This document shows, in pieces, positions 1 through 7,694 of a stretch of DNA of 64,000 nt. The stretch lies in contig NZ_JAFCMM010000001.1 in assembly GCF_018131225.1 (NCBI RefSeq), forward strand, positions 1,612,001 to 1,676,000, in the 5' to 3' direction. This DNA is from Bradyrhizobium sp. U87765 SZCCT0048 (GTDB lineage Bacteria > Pseudomonadota > Alphaproteobacteria > Rhizobiales > Xanthobacteraceae). Made by a program: the position numbers and the translations under genes. How positions within the stretch are numbered: the stretch's first letter is position 1; every line of letters starts with the position of its first letter. The notes under the pieces were generated by a model. It saw nothing but the letters and a program-made list of their open reading frames with translations, made no database searches and was not told the origin of the DNA.

Positions 1-211
1 CGAGGCGCTGCGCCACGGTGGTGATCCGCGTCGCGAGATCGGCGGGCAGGTCCTCGAACCAGGGATAGTGCGCCCGCGGGATGATCAGGGTGTGACCGGG
101 GCGGACCGGATGGATGTCGAGAAAGGCGACGATGTCGTCGTCCTCATGCACCGCATGGCACGCCAGCTCACCGCGCGCAATCCGACAAAACAGACAATTT
201 TCGCCGTTCAT
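1..211 (-). CDS. HIT family protein, N-terminal part (cut by window edge)
   Basis: About 70 N-terminal residues are present and the rest lies to the left of the window. The protein opens MNGENCLFCRIARGEL, which has the CxxC typical of the N-terminus of HIT hydrolases. It continues with HEDDDIVAFLDIHPVRPGHTLIIPRAHYP in pieces, the conserved first half of the histidine-triad fold. HIT proteins are small cytoplasmic nucleotide phosphoramidate hydrolases or transferases. The HxHxH catalytic triad itself lies outside the window, so activity cannot be judged. The ATG at 209-211 is the first residue before the CLFC motif, so the start is well supported. Confidence 0.85.
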   Translation of the reverse strand, partial: MNGENCLFCRIARGELACHAVHEDDDIVAFLDIHPVRPGHTLIIPRAHYPWFEDLPADLATRITTVAQRL

Positions 212-367
212 TGCCCCACCTGTATCTGTATGGCCGCCGACCCGACGCGGCGGCGCCGACATTGCCACAGCGACCGCGGCGGAGCGATGACAAACGTCGT
301 GGGCGGCCCGGCGGGCACTGCAGACCGGCGGTTTTTCCTCATGGTTACGGCAACGCCCGCCTCTACG

Positions 368-490
368 CCTCATGGTGAGGAGCGGCCCAGCGGGCCGCGT
401 CTCGAACCATGAGGCCGAGACGCTCGCTTCCTTGCAAGACCGTTCCGGGCCTCATCCTTCGAAACGCCCGCTGCGCGGGCTCCTCGGAGC
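368..490. repeat. Palindromic repeat doublet (CCTCATGGTGAGG and CCTCATCCTTCGA types)
   Basis: Two adjacent imperfect palindromes. The first (368-414) runs from CCTCATGGTGAGGAGCGGCC to GGCCGCGTCTCGAACCATGA. The second (about 450-490) runs from CCTCATCCTTCGAAACGCCC through a GCGGG stem to a decayed right end. The same doublet, better preserved, recurs at 42602-42699 and 57964-58085, which identifies these as members of dispersed families rather than local terminators. Confidence 0.8.
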
Positions 491-534
491 CTAACTCCAA
501 AAGAAGCCAATGAAATTCGGCCTTCGTTGCACTC

Positions 535-622
535 GTCATGGCCGGGCCTGTCCCAGCCATCCACGTCTTCCCTGCTGACAGGCTGTAAAGACGTGGATGC
601 CCGGCACAAGGCCGGGCATGAC
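535..622. repeat. Paired inverted GTCATGSCCGGGC repeat units
   Basis: Two copies of a roughly 35-bp unit beginning GTCATG and ending CCACGTCTT face each other across a 15-bp spacer, so the whole stretch can fold into a long imperfect hairpin. Each unit also carries its own internal CCCGGC/GCCGGG stem. Single units of the same family occur at about 5356, 6603, 7235, 7357, 10678, 16839, 39874 and 42064. Confidence 0.75.
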
Positions 623-688
623 GGAGACAAATCGACAGTTACAAGGATGAGGGGATGAGCGCTGCGCGGGCTGCTCAGGACGAGGGGG

Positions 689-746
689 GCGACCCGGATG
701 AGGGACAGACCCGGATGCGGGGAAAGACCTGGATGAGGAGGACAGA
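689..746. repeat. Degenerate tandem repeat, unit about 17 bp
   Basis: Three to four copies of a unit close to GACCCGGATGAGGGACA, drifting from copy to copy (GACCCGGATGCGGGGAAA, GACCTGGATGAGGAGGA). It begins about 26 bp beyond the stop codon of the dehydrogenase gene. No function is visible. Confidence 0.6.
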
Positions 747-771
747 TCGGGACGCCCGTGCCCCCCGCCCC

Positions 772-1848
772 TCAGTCGTTCGCGCCCTGGATCGCGTCGA
801 TCACGGCAGCGGTGACGTCGGCGGTGCGGGCGCGGCCGCCGAGATCGGGGGTGTGGAAGCGGGTATCGCCGGTGACGCGCTCGATCGCAGCCATCAGGCG
901 GCGCGCGGCGGCGGCTTCGCCGAGATGGTCGAGCAGCATCACCGACGACCAGAACGTGCCGATGGGATTGGCGATGCCCTTGCCCGTGATATCGAAGGCC
1001 GAGCCGTGAATGGGCTCGAACATCGAGGGAAACGCGCCCTCGGGATTGATGTTGGCGGTCGGCGCGATGCCGAGCGAGCCGGCGAGCGCCGCGGCGAGGT
1101 CCGACAGGATGTCGGCGTGCAGGTTGGTGGCGACGATGGTGTCGAGCGTCTGCGGCTTCATCACCATCCGCACCGTCATGGCGTCGACCAGCATCTTGTC
1201 CCAGGCGACATCCGGAAACTCGGCGGCAACCGCGGTCGCGATCTCGTCCCACATCACCATGGCGTGACGCTGGGCGTTGGACTTGGTGACGACGGTGAGC
1301 AGCTTGCGCGGGCGCGACTGCGCGAGACGGAAGGCAAAGCGCATGATGCGCTCGACGCCGGCGCGGGTGAACATCGAGACGTCCGTCGCCGCCTCGATCG
1401 GCAGCCCCTGGTGCACGCGTCCGCCGACGCCGGCATACTCGCCTTCGGAATTCTCGCGGACGATGACCCAGTCAAGCTCACCGCCCGCGACATTGCGCAG
1501 CGGCGAGGTGATGCCGGGCAGCACGCGGGTCGGCCGCACATTGGCGTACTGGTCGAACGGCTGGCAGATCGCGAGCCGCAGGCCCCACAGCGTCACATGA
1601 TCCGGGATCTCGGGATGGCCAGCCGAGCCGAACAGGATGGCATTGTGGTGGCGGATGAGATCGCGGCCGTTCTCCGGCATCATCCGGCCGTGGGCCTTGT
1701 AATACTCGCCGCCCCAGTCGAAGGTATCGACCGTGACGCCGAAACGGCCCTCGCGTTGCGCCAGCGCTTGCAGCACCTCGACGCCCGCGGAAATCACCTC
1801 GCCACCGATGCCGTCACCGGGAATAGCCGCGATCCTGTAGGTCTTCAT
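772..1848 (-). CDS. ttuC: Tartrate dehydrogenase/decarboxylase family (isocitrate/isopropylmalate dehydrogenase fold)
   Basis: This 358-residue protein is a beta-decarboxylating dehydrogenase of the tartrate/D-malate branch. These cytoplasmic enzymes use NAD and a divalent metal to oxidise tartrate or D-malate. Family signatures are GDGIGGEVISAGVEVL at the N-terminus, IVRENSEGEYAGVGG (substrate loop), the Lys/Asn of VTKSNAQRHAMVMWDE, the metal-binding Asp stretch ATNLHADILSDLAAAL and the nucleotide-loop EPIHGSAFDITGKGIANP. The ATG at 1848 is preceded by GGAGAG at 1854-1859; longer upstream frames run into the transporter and were rejected. It lies 29 bp after the MFS gene, so the two are probably one transcript for uptake and oxidation of a C4 hydroxy acid. 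The exact substrate is inferred from family and context. Confidence 0.85.
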   Translation of the reverse strand: MKTYRIAAIPGDGIGGEVISAGVEVLQALAQREGRFGVTVDTFDWGGEYYKAHGRMMPENGRDLIRHHNAILFGSAGHPEIPDHVTLWGLRLAICQPFDQYANVRPTRVLPGITSPLRNVAGGELDWVIVRENSEGEYAGVGGRVHQGLPIEAATDVSMFTRAGVERIMRFAFRLAQSRPRKLLTVVTKSNAQRHAMVMWDEIATAVAAEFPDVAWDKMLVDAMTVRMVMKPQTLDTIVATNLHADILSDLAAALAGSLGIAPTANINPEGAFPSMFEPIHGSAFDITGKGIANPIGTFWSSVMLLDHLGEAAAARRLMAAIERVTGDTRFHTPDLGGRARTADVTAAVIDAIQGAND

Positions 1849-1877
1849 CACAATCTCTCCGTATAGGGAACGAATTT

Positions 1878-3176
1878 TCAGGCCTTCACGACATTCGTGG
1901 CCGCCGGCCGCAGCAATGATCGGGACAGAACGAGCGTGAGCACCGCGGACAGCATCAGCAGCCCGCCGACGAAATAAAGACCGCCGGCGTAGCTGCCGGT
2001 CTGGTCCTTGATCCAGCCGATCATCGCCGGCCCGGCGAAACCACCGAGATTGCCGATCGAGTTGATGGTTGCGATGCCGGTCGCAGCGGCAGGTCCGGCG
2101 AGAAACAGTGTCGGCATGCTCCACAGCGGCGGCTTGGCCGCGCTGATGCCGACGTTGACCAGCGTCAACGCCGCGACCACGGCGAGCACCGTGCCGGAAA
2201 CACCCGCGAGCAGCAGGCCGAACGCGGCGACGAGGCACGGCAGCACCACGTGCCAGGTGCGCTCGGCGGTGCGGTCGGAATGCCACGACCAAAGATACAT
2301 GGCGACGACCGCCACGGTCGGCGGCACGGCGTTGAGCAGGCCGACCTCGAGATTGGACAGGCCAAAGCTCTTGATGATCTGCGGCGCCCAGATCCCGAGC
2401 GTGTAGAGGCCGGCGGACGTGCCAAAATAAACCAGTGCGAGGGCCAGCACGCGAATGTCGGCGAGGCCGCGCCAGATGCTGCCGTGGGATGCGCCCACCG
2501 CGCCGGCGCGCTCCGCAGCCATGGCGTGGACCAGCCAGGCGCGCTCGTCATCACCGAGCCAGTGCGCCTTCTCCGGCCGATCGGTCATGAAGGCGAGAAC
2601 GACAAAGCCGAGCAGCACGGCCGGCAGCGCCTCGATGATGAACAGCCACTGCCAGCCCCTGAGGCCGCCGAGGCCATGCATCTCGAGCAGCGCACTCGAT
2701 ACCGGCGAGCCCAGCACCACCGACAGCGGCGCGGCCGCCATGAACAGCGAGGTGACGGCGGCCCGGCGGCGCGCCGGAAACCAGTAGCTGAGGTACAGGA
2801 TGATGCCGGGAAAGAAGCCGGCCTCGGCCGCACCGAGCAAGAAGCGCAGCGCATAGAAGCTGGCCGGGCTCCAGACGAAGGCCATCGCACCCGACACGAG
2901 GCCCCAGGTGATCATGACACGCGCGATCCAGATGCGTGCGCCGACCTTGTCGAGCAAGATATTGGACGGCACCTCGAACAGAAAGTAGCCCCAGAAGAAG
3001 ATGCCCGCGCCAAAACCGAACACCGCGGACGTGAAGCCGAGATCCTTGTTCATGGTCAGCGCCGCGAAACCGATGTTGACGCGGTCGATGTAGGCGACGA
3101 AGTACAGCAGCATGACAAAGGGCACGATGCGCCACGACACCTTGCGCATCACCCGCCGTTCGAGCCTGTTGTCCAT
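1878..3176 (-). CDS. MFS transporter, anion:cation symporter (ACS) family, probable tartrate-type permease
   Basis: 432 residues with about 12 hydrophobic segments, starting MDNRLERRVMRKVSWRIVPF, the usual opening of ACS-family carriers for carboxylates (tartrate TtuB, phthalate, 4-hydroxyphenylacetate, galactarate). The loop RPEKAHWLGDDERAWL between the two six-helix halves is also typical. It is the promoter-proximal gene of a pair with the tartrate-type dehydrogenase, so a tartrate or malate-like substrate is likely but inferred. The start codon is ATG. It diverges from a LysR gene across 188 bp that contain a perfect inverted repeat. Confidence 0.85.
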   Translation of the reverse strand: MDNRLERRVMRKVSWRIVPFVMLLYFVAYIDRVNIGFAALTMNKDLGFTSAVFGFGAGIFFWGYFLFEVPSNILLDKVGARIWIARVMITWGLVSGAMAFVWSPASFYALRFLLGAAEAGFFPGIILYLSYWFPARRRAAVTSLFMAAAPLSVVLGSPVSSALLEMHGLGGLRGWQWLFIIEALPAVLLGFVVLAFMTDRPEKAHWLGDDERAWLVHAMAAERAGAVGASHGSIWRGLADIRVLALALVYFGTSAGLYTLGIWAPQIIKSFGLSNLEVGLLNAVPPTVAVVAMYLWSWHSDRTAERTWHVVLPCLVAAFGLLLAGVSGTVLAVVAALTLVNVGISAAKPPLWSMPTLFLAGPAAATGIATINSIGNLGGFAGPAMIGWIKDQTGSYAGGLYFVGGLLMLSAVLTLVLSRSLLRPAATNVVKA

Positions 3177-3308
3177 CGACGTCTCCCCTGCATCGGCCTT
3201 GAGCCTGATTGATGGAGCCCGTTCGGACGAGCTCGTTTGGCCGGCGCAGCGCAGCGCCGTGCGTTGGGCAACCTAGGGGTGGTATGGGCCAGCGCTCAAT
3301 CGACACTG

Positions 3309-3333
3309 GATTATATAAAATATTGATATAATC
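3309..3333. promoter_or_regulatory. Perfect 8-bp inverted repeat, probable LysR-type operator
   Basis: GATTATAT and ATATAATC are exact reverse complements separated by 9 bp, giving a T-N11-A geometry usual for LysR recognition sites. The site is a strongly AT-rich island in a G+C-rich background, 32 bp upstream of the LysR start and 133 bp upstream of the divergent MFS start, so it could both autoregulate and activate. The role is inferred from position and symmetry. Confidence 0.65.
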
Positions 3334-3364
3334 TCGCCGCGAGCAAGAAGGCGCCGACCAACCG

Positions 3365-4279
3365 ATGGATCTCAATCATCTCCGCTGCTTCGTCGCGGTC
3401 GCGGAAGACCTGCATTTCGGCCGCGCCGCGCGCCGGCTCGAGATCCTGCCAGCCGCGCTCGGGCGTTACGTGCGCCAGCTCGAGGACGACCTCGGCCTGC
3501 AGTTACTGACACGGACGACGCGCAACGTCGCCCTGACCGAGGATGGCGCCGCCCTGCTGACGCAAGCCCGCGACCTGATCGCAACCGCCGACGCGCTGGC
3601 GACCCGGTTCCGCCAGCGCGGCCGCCAGAACCGGCGAACGCTGCGGCTCGGCGCCATCGATACCGCCGCCGCGGGCCTCGTGCCGATGCTGCTGCACGAC
3701 TTCCGCGACCGCCTTCCCGGGGTCACGGTCGAACTGGTCGAGGACAAGACCATCCGCCTGCTGCCGCGGCTGATCTCCGGCCGCCTCGACCTCGCCATCG
3801 TGCGCCCGCCGGAGCATCCCGCACGCCAGCTACAGATGCGGCCGCTGTTCCACGAAAGCGTGGTGGTGGCGCTGCCGGCGCGCCATGCCCTGGCCCGGCG
3901 CAAGACCCTCACGATCGCCGCACTGGCCGACGAAGCCCTGATCGTGCCCGATCGCCGCTCACGGCCGCACAGCCATGACCTCACCATCAAGCTGTTCGCG
4001 CGCGCTGGCCTGCCGCCGCAGATCGCCCAGATTGCCGCCGAGAAGCAGACCATCGTCAGCCTGGTCGCCGCCGGGCTCGGGATCGCGCTGGTGCCACGCT
4101 GGACCTCGCGGATGGCTGTGCCCGGCGTGCGCTATATCCCCCTGCGGACCCCGGGCGGGGGCGGCCGCGATATTCTCCCCCTTGCCGCGGCGTGGGTCCG
4201 CGGCACGCGGGATGCCACCCGCGACGAAATGTTGGGTATATTGGCCACCCGCCTTCGCCGCTACGCAGAGGAAGCCTAG
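3365..4279 (+). CDS. LysR family transcriptional regulator
   Basis: 304 residues. The N-terminal winged helix-turn-helix (about residues 1-60) reads MDLNHLRCFVAVAEDLHFGRAARRLE and continues LEDDLGLQLLTRTTRNVALTEDG, the standard LysR DNA-binding region. The remainder is a LysR substrate-binding domain with the conserved LVAAGLGIALVPRW near the C-terminus. Being divergent from the tartrate-type permease and dehydrogenase, it is their likely regulator. Immediately downstream (74 bp) is the ribokinase gene in the same direction. Confidence 0.9.
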   Translation: MDLNHLRCFVAVAEDLHFGRAARRLEILPAALGRYVRQLEDDLGLQLLTRTTRNVALTEDGAALLTQARDLIATADALATRFRQRGRQNRRTLRLGAIDTAAAGLVPMLLHDFRDRLPGVTVELVEDKTIRLLPRLISGRLDLAIVRPPEHPARQLQMRPLFHESVVVALPARHALARRKTLTIAALADEALIVPDRRSRPHSHDLTIKLFARAGLPPQIAQIAAEKQTIVSLVAAGLGIALVPRWTSRMAVPGVRYIPLRTPGGGGRDILPLAAAWVRGTRDATRDEMLGILATRLRRYAEEA

Positions 4280-4353
4280 TCCACGATGACCATGACGATC
4301 GAGATCCGGCCGCAACATCGCCCGTGTGCCCCCCTCGCCTGCGAGATCCGCCG

Positions 4354-5286
4354 ATGACCACGGGTCGCGTTGCCATCCTCGGCATCTTCGTCGCCGACCT
4401 CAATTTCCTCGCCAGCAGGATGCCGGCAGTCGGGGAGACGCTGATCGGCTCGGGCTTCGCCATCGGCCCCGGCGGCAAGGGCTCGAACCAGGCGGTGGCG
4501 GCGGCCCGCGCCGGCGCCGGGGTCAGCTTCATCTCGCGTCTGGCGCACGATCCGTTCGGCGAACTCGCGCTGACGATGTGGAAGGCCGAAGGCATCAACC
4601 CGCGGGTGATCGAGACCAAGACGCCGACCGGCGCAGCCTTCATCTATATTCACGAGAGCCGCGGCGACAACGCCGTGCTGGTGGTGCCCGGCGCGGCCGG
4701 CGAGCTCAGCGCCGCCGACGTCGATGCCGCGGCCGATGCCATCCGTGGCGCCGGCGTGTTCGTCACCCAGCTCGAGCAGCCGGCGGCGGCGGCGGCGCGC
4801 GGCCTTGCGATCGCCCGCGAGGCTGGCGCGATCACGGTGTTCAATCCGGCGCCCGCGGGCCCGTTCGACGACGCGCTCTACGCCCTCAGCGACTATGTCG
4901 TTCCGAACGAGAGCGAGGCGCAGGCCCTGACCGGCATCGCCGTCACCGATCTCGACGGCGCCCGCCGTGCGGGCGACGCGCTGCTGGCCAAGGGCGCCGG
5001 CACCGCGTTGATCACGCTGGGCGAGCGCGGGTCGCTGTTCCACACCCAAACGCGTTCGGTGCACATTCCGCCGGTCAGCGCCGGCGCGGTCGTCGCCACC
5101 GTGGGCGCCGGTGACGCCTTCGTCGGCAGTTTCGCCGCGGCGCTGGCACGCGGTGAGGATCCGCTCGACGCCGCACGCTTCGGCGCCGCCGCTGCCGGCA
5201 TCTCTGTCACCCGCCCCGGCGCCGCCACGGCGATGCCGCACCGCGCGGAGACCGAGGCGCTGCTGCGCGCGCAAGCGAAGACGTAG
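4354..5286 (+). CDS. rbsK: Ribokinase / PfkB family carbohydrate kinase
   Basis: 310 residues. Ribokinases phosphorylate ribose at O5 with ATP in the cytoplasm. The N-terminal PfkB signature GPGGKGSNQAVAAARAGA is clear, as is the C-terminal one, TVGAGDAFVGSFAAALARG, whose Asp is the catalytic base. The length is usual for RbsK. The ATG at 4354 places MTTGRVAILGIFVADLNF at the N-terminus, matching the family; an in-frame upstream extension overlapping the LysR gene has no family resemblance. No ribose transporter or other pentose gene is adjacent, so the true sugar could be another furanose. Confidence 0.85.
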   Translation: MTTGRVAILGIFVADLNFLASRMPAVGETLIGSGFAIGPGGKGSNQAVAAARAGAGVSFISRLAHDPFGELALTMWKAEGINPRVIETKTPTGAAFIYIHESRGDNAVLVVPGAAGELSAADVDAAADAIRGAGVFVTQLEQPAAAAARGLAIAREAGAITVFNPAPAGPFDDALYALSDYVVPNESEAQALTGIAVTDLDGARRAGDALLAKGAGTALITLGERGSLFHTQTRSVHIPPVSAGAVVATVGAGDAFVGSFAAALARGEDPLDAARFGAAAAGISVTRPGAATAMPHRAETEALLRAQAKT

Positions 5287-5606
5287 AGGTTTCGCCTGCG
5301 ACTGGCGGGCGCTATCGCGGGTGGCTTTCACATCCCGAGATGCACGTCGTCGCGCAAGCTGGATGGCCGGGTCGAGCCCGGCCATGACGTGGAATGAAGG
5401 GAGACGCCGTTCTTCAACGTCAGCAACAGGCTGACGCGCAGGCGCCGAGACAGACCAGGCCGGATGTTTCCGGGTCGGAGCCCGAAAGAACGCCCATCGG
5501 CGCAGCCCGGTTGCTTTGAATCCAGCTTGCCCCGAACGACGAGGGCAAGGATGGGGCGCAAGACAGCGAACGACGCGCGATCGTCAGCCGCAAAAGCGAA
5601 CGTCCC
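5287..5606. other. 320-bp intergenic region with one palindromic repeat
   Basis: This separates the convergent ribokinase and hydrolase genes. A single well-preserved repeat unit lies at about 5356-5390 (AAGCTGGATGGCCGGGTC facing GAGCCCGGCCATGAC). I see no gene in the rest. Confidence 0.6.
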
Positions 5607-6500
5607 TCATCGCTTGGCCGCGAACAGCCCCATGATGAAGTCGGTCGCGCGGGGCACCGCATCGGTGCGGGCGGCGACGTTGGCGGGGACGCCCTGACGG
5701 CGACGGCCGGGATCGTCGAAATCATGGGTGGCGTCGGGATAGACGGTGATGGCGATATCGCCACCGTCGGCGCGGCTCCTGTTGACCAGCGCAGCGCAAC
5801 GTTTCGCGGACACCTCCTCGTCGGCATCGCCGCTGAACACCCGCACCGGCGCGTAGGGCCGATAACCTGCCTCGAACACGCCGTGCAGCCCGCAGGCCGG
5901 GTAGAACGCGACCGCGCCGACGAAGCCGTCCTGCGGCGCGAGGCCTTGCTGGCGCAGCGTGACGTCGGCCATGGTCGCGAGCGTGGCGCTGCCGCCGTTC
6001 GACCAGCCCTGCAGCCCGATGTGGCGACCGTCGATCTCGGCACGGCCACGCAGCCAGGCGAGCGCGGCATAGGCGTCGCGCGGCCGCACCGTCACCTCGT
6101 TCACCGCGTCGGGACGATCGTCGTAGGAATGCACCGGGAATCCGGCTGGAAAGCCGCGCGGCCCGAAGCCGTCGACCAGCAGTGCGGCGATACCGAGATC
6201 GGCCCAGTGCCAGCCCCAGGCGCGGTGACGCTGCGACAGCGTCGTGGCATCGAAGCGACCATCGGCCAGACTGGAGTACGGCCCGGCACGGCCATGCATC
6301 ATCACCATCCCGGGCGTGCGGCGGGCGCTTCCACGCGGATGAAACAGATAGCCCGTGAGCGTGACGCCATCGGGCCCGGCGAAGCGGACTGTTTCGGGCA
6401 GGTCGTCGGCGCAGGCGCCACCGATGCCGGCGATCACGGCCGCCGTTGCCGTTGCCGTCGCCGCCAACAGGGTGAGCAACATAGTCCTGCGTTCCATCAT
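5607..6500 (-). CDS. Secreted alpha/beta hydrolase, dienelactone hydrolase-like
   Basis: 297 residues. MMERRTMLLTLLAATATATAAVIAGIGGACA in pieces is a hydrophobic export signal, giving a probable periplasmic enzyme. The body has the hallmarks of the dienelactone-hydrolase subgroup of alpha/beta hydrolases: PGMVMMHGRAGPYSS near the oxyanion hole, a nucleophile elbow GLQGWSNGGSATLA (Ser in GWSNGG), FSGDADEEVSAKRC (acid) and YPDATHDFDDPGR with the catalytic His. The substrate is not predictable. The start at 6500 (or the adjacent ATG at 6497) gives the signal peptide; a longer frame starting at 6656 reads through a palindromic repeat and was rejected. Confidence 0.8.
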   Translation of the reverse strand: MMERRTMLLTLLAATATATAAVIAGIGGACADDLPETVRFAGPDGVTLTGYLFHPRGSARRTPGMVMMHGRAGPYSSLADGRFDATTLSQRHRAWGWHWADLGIAALLVDGFGPRGFPAGFPVHSYDDRPDAVNEVTVRPRDAYAALAWLRGRAEIDGRHIGLQGWSNGGSATLATMADVTLRQQGLAPQDGFVGAVAFYPACGLHGVFEAGYRPYAPVRVFSGDADEEVSAKRCAALVNRSRADGGDIAITVYPDATHDFDDPGRRRQGVPANVAARTDAVPRATDFIMGLFAAKR

Positions 6501-6602
6501 GATCGAGGTCCCGTGAAAGCGCATCTTCGCCAGTGACGATCGTGTGTCAACGCAGCGCGCCCACGGGTTCAAGCTCAGTGCCGTCGACGCGAAAGCGTCG
6601 TC

Positions 6603-6820
6603 AAGCTGGATGGCCGGGTCAAGCCCGGCCATGACGCAGCGGGTCTGAGAGCGCATCGGGAAAGAAGATGGTTTGATTGAGAGAAAGAGATCGCTGGATA
6701 GAGTTGGAGAGATAGAGAGGTAGAGGTAGAGATATATAAATATAGAGATAGATGCCCCGTCCGTCCCTCTCCCGCGTCATCACCGGGCCGGCGCGCAGCG
6801 CCGAGACCCGGTGATCCAGC
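6603..6820. repeat. Large direct repeat, copy A (identical core 6649-6817)
   Basis: This segment recurs at 7357-7574 with a constant offset of 754 bp. Positions 6649-6817 (169 bp) are identical to 7403-7571, and the 46 bp before the core differ at only two positions. The block contains a GTCATGGCCGGGC-type palindrome, a purine-rich GAGATA microsatellite (about 6690-6752) and a CGTCATCACCGGG palindrome (about 6776-6820). The two copies enclose the GIY-YIG gene. Confidence 0.95.
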
Positions 6821-6865
6821 TTTCTTCTGCAACTCTGCGGGATCGACATGTCGCCTCGCAGGGGA

Positions 6866-7153
6866 TCATGCCGCAATATCGTCGTAGAGATCGATCCAGC
6901 CCGGATTGTCCCTAGCGATCAGATCGACCTTCCAGCGACGCGGCCAGTGCTTGATGTTCTTCTCGCGCTGGATCGCCGCAACCGCAGTGTCGTGGGCCTC
7001 GAAGTAGACGAGAGATTTGACATCATAGCGCCTGGTGAAGCCATCGATGGCATCCTCGCGATGCTCGTAGACGCGACGAACGAGATCGTTCGTCACGCCG
7101 ACATACAACGTGCCACCAGGCGCGCTCGCGAGCATGTAGACCCAATAGCTCAT
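6866..7153 (-). CDS. GIY-YIG nuclease domain protein
   Basis: 95 residues, a single GIY-YIG endonuclease-like domain of the small YhbQ/UPF0213 type. It starts MSYWVYMLASAPGGTLYVGVTNDL: the YWVYML (GIY equivalent) and LYVGVTN (YIG equivalent) strands are followed by the catalytic Arg region LVRRVYEHRE and the metal-binding Glu in AIQREKNIKHW. NPGWIDLY closes the fold. The ATG at 7153 matches the family N-terminus; an upstream in-frame ATG at 7171 would add six residues. The gene sits between two copies of a large direct repeat, and a degraded tail of a second copy lies at 7576-7660. This suggests the gene and its repeat duplicated together. Confidence 0.9.
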   Translation of the reverse strand: MSYWVYMLASAPGGTLYVGVTNDLVRRVYEHREDAIDGFTRRYDVKSLVYFEAHDTAVAAIQREKNIKHWPRRWKVDLIARDNPGWIDLYDDIAA

Positions 7154-7356
7154 GCGGATATCTTGAACCATCTCGTGCGCGGCGCAAGCACCAATTCTCG
7201 CAGTGAGTAATGAAGCTGCGCACGCCCATCGCGCAAAGCTGGATGGCCGGGTCAGGCCCGGCCATGACGCAGTGGGTGTGGCTGGCGACCGGCGGCAGAC
7301 CGGCAGTTACAGATTCTTGCCGCGCACAATGAAAGCCTTGCACACACGATCGCGCG

Positions 7357-7574
7357 AAGCTGGATGGCCGGGTCAAGCCCGGCCATGACGCAGCGGGTGT
7401 GGGAGCGCATCGGGAAAGAAGATGGTTTGATTGAGAGAAAGAGATCGCTGGATAGAGTTGGAGAGATAGAGAGGTAGAGGTAGAGATATATAAATATAGA
7501 GATAGATGCCCCGTCCGTCCCTCTCCCGCGTCATCACCGGGCCGGCGCGCAGCGCCGAGACCCGGTGATCCGGC
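7357..7574. repeat. Large direct repeat, copy B (identical core 7403-7571)
   Basis: Second copy of the block at 6603-6820, in the same orientation. After the core the two copies diverge but stay alignable into the GIY-YIG coding end, so the duplication once extended into a nuclease gene. The near-perfect core between strongly diverged flanks implies either recent gene conversion of the core or selection on it. Confidence 0.95.
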
Positions 7575-7575
7575 T

Positions 7576-7660
7576 TCTTGTGCGCCTCCCCGATCGACGC
7601 GCCGTCTCGTATGGAAGCGCGCCGCAATGTCGTCGTGGAGATCGAGCCAGCCCGGCCATG
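7576..7660 (-). pseudogene. Remnant: C-terminal end of a second GIY-YIG nuclease
   Basis: Translated on the minus strand this gives PGWLDLHDDIAA, matching the PGWIDLYDDIAA end of the intact gene at 6866-7153. The nucleotides at 7621-7655 align almost base for base with the 3' end of that gene. Upstream of the remnant (toward 7695) the sequence is unrelated and soon becomes the cyclase gene, so only about 12 codons survive plus an altered, extended tail. It lies in the same position relative to repeat copy B as the intact gene does to copy A. Confidence 0.75.
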
Positions 7661-7694
7661 CCCAAGGCGCAGGTCCTCGACGAACCTGTCGCCG

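Larger units (their letters stand above)
212..771. other. 560-bp intergenic region made mostly of repeats
   Basis: No gene is supported here. The stretch holds three palindromic repeat units (listed separately) and a short degenerate tandem array just downstream of the dehydrogenase gene. Reading frames that cross it are built from repeat sequence and have no recognisable protein motif. Confidence 0.7.
7172..7694. other. 523-bp region without intact genes
   Basis: It holds a GTCATGGCCGGGC-type palindrome at about 7235-7268, the second copy of the large direct repeat and the remnant of a second GIY-YIG gene. These are listed separately. Nothing else was recognised. Confidence 0.8.

Noticed and set aside
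535..622. Hairpin ATGCCCGGC/GCCGGGCAT considered as a terminator
   Set aside because: There is no adjacent T-run in either direction and the sequence is part of a paired dispersed repeat.
772..2292. Extended start for the tartrate-type dehydrogenase
   Set aside because: The extra N-terminal residues overlap the MFS gene in another frame and have no family similarity; ATG 1848 has a good ribosome-binding site and the family N-terminus.
5607..6656. Longer N-terminus for the dienelactone-hydrolase-like protein
   Set aside because: The additional residues are encoded by a dispersed palindromic repeat (CVMAGLDPAIQL is its usual translation) and precede the signal peptide.
6690..6752. GAGATA-rich run considered as a CRISPR array or origin iteron set
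   Set aside because: Units are 4-8 bp, irregular, without spacers of constant length, and the block is simply duplicated; no cas or replication gene is near.
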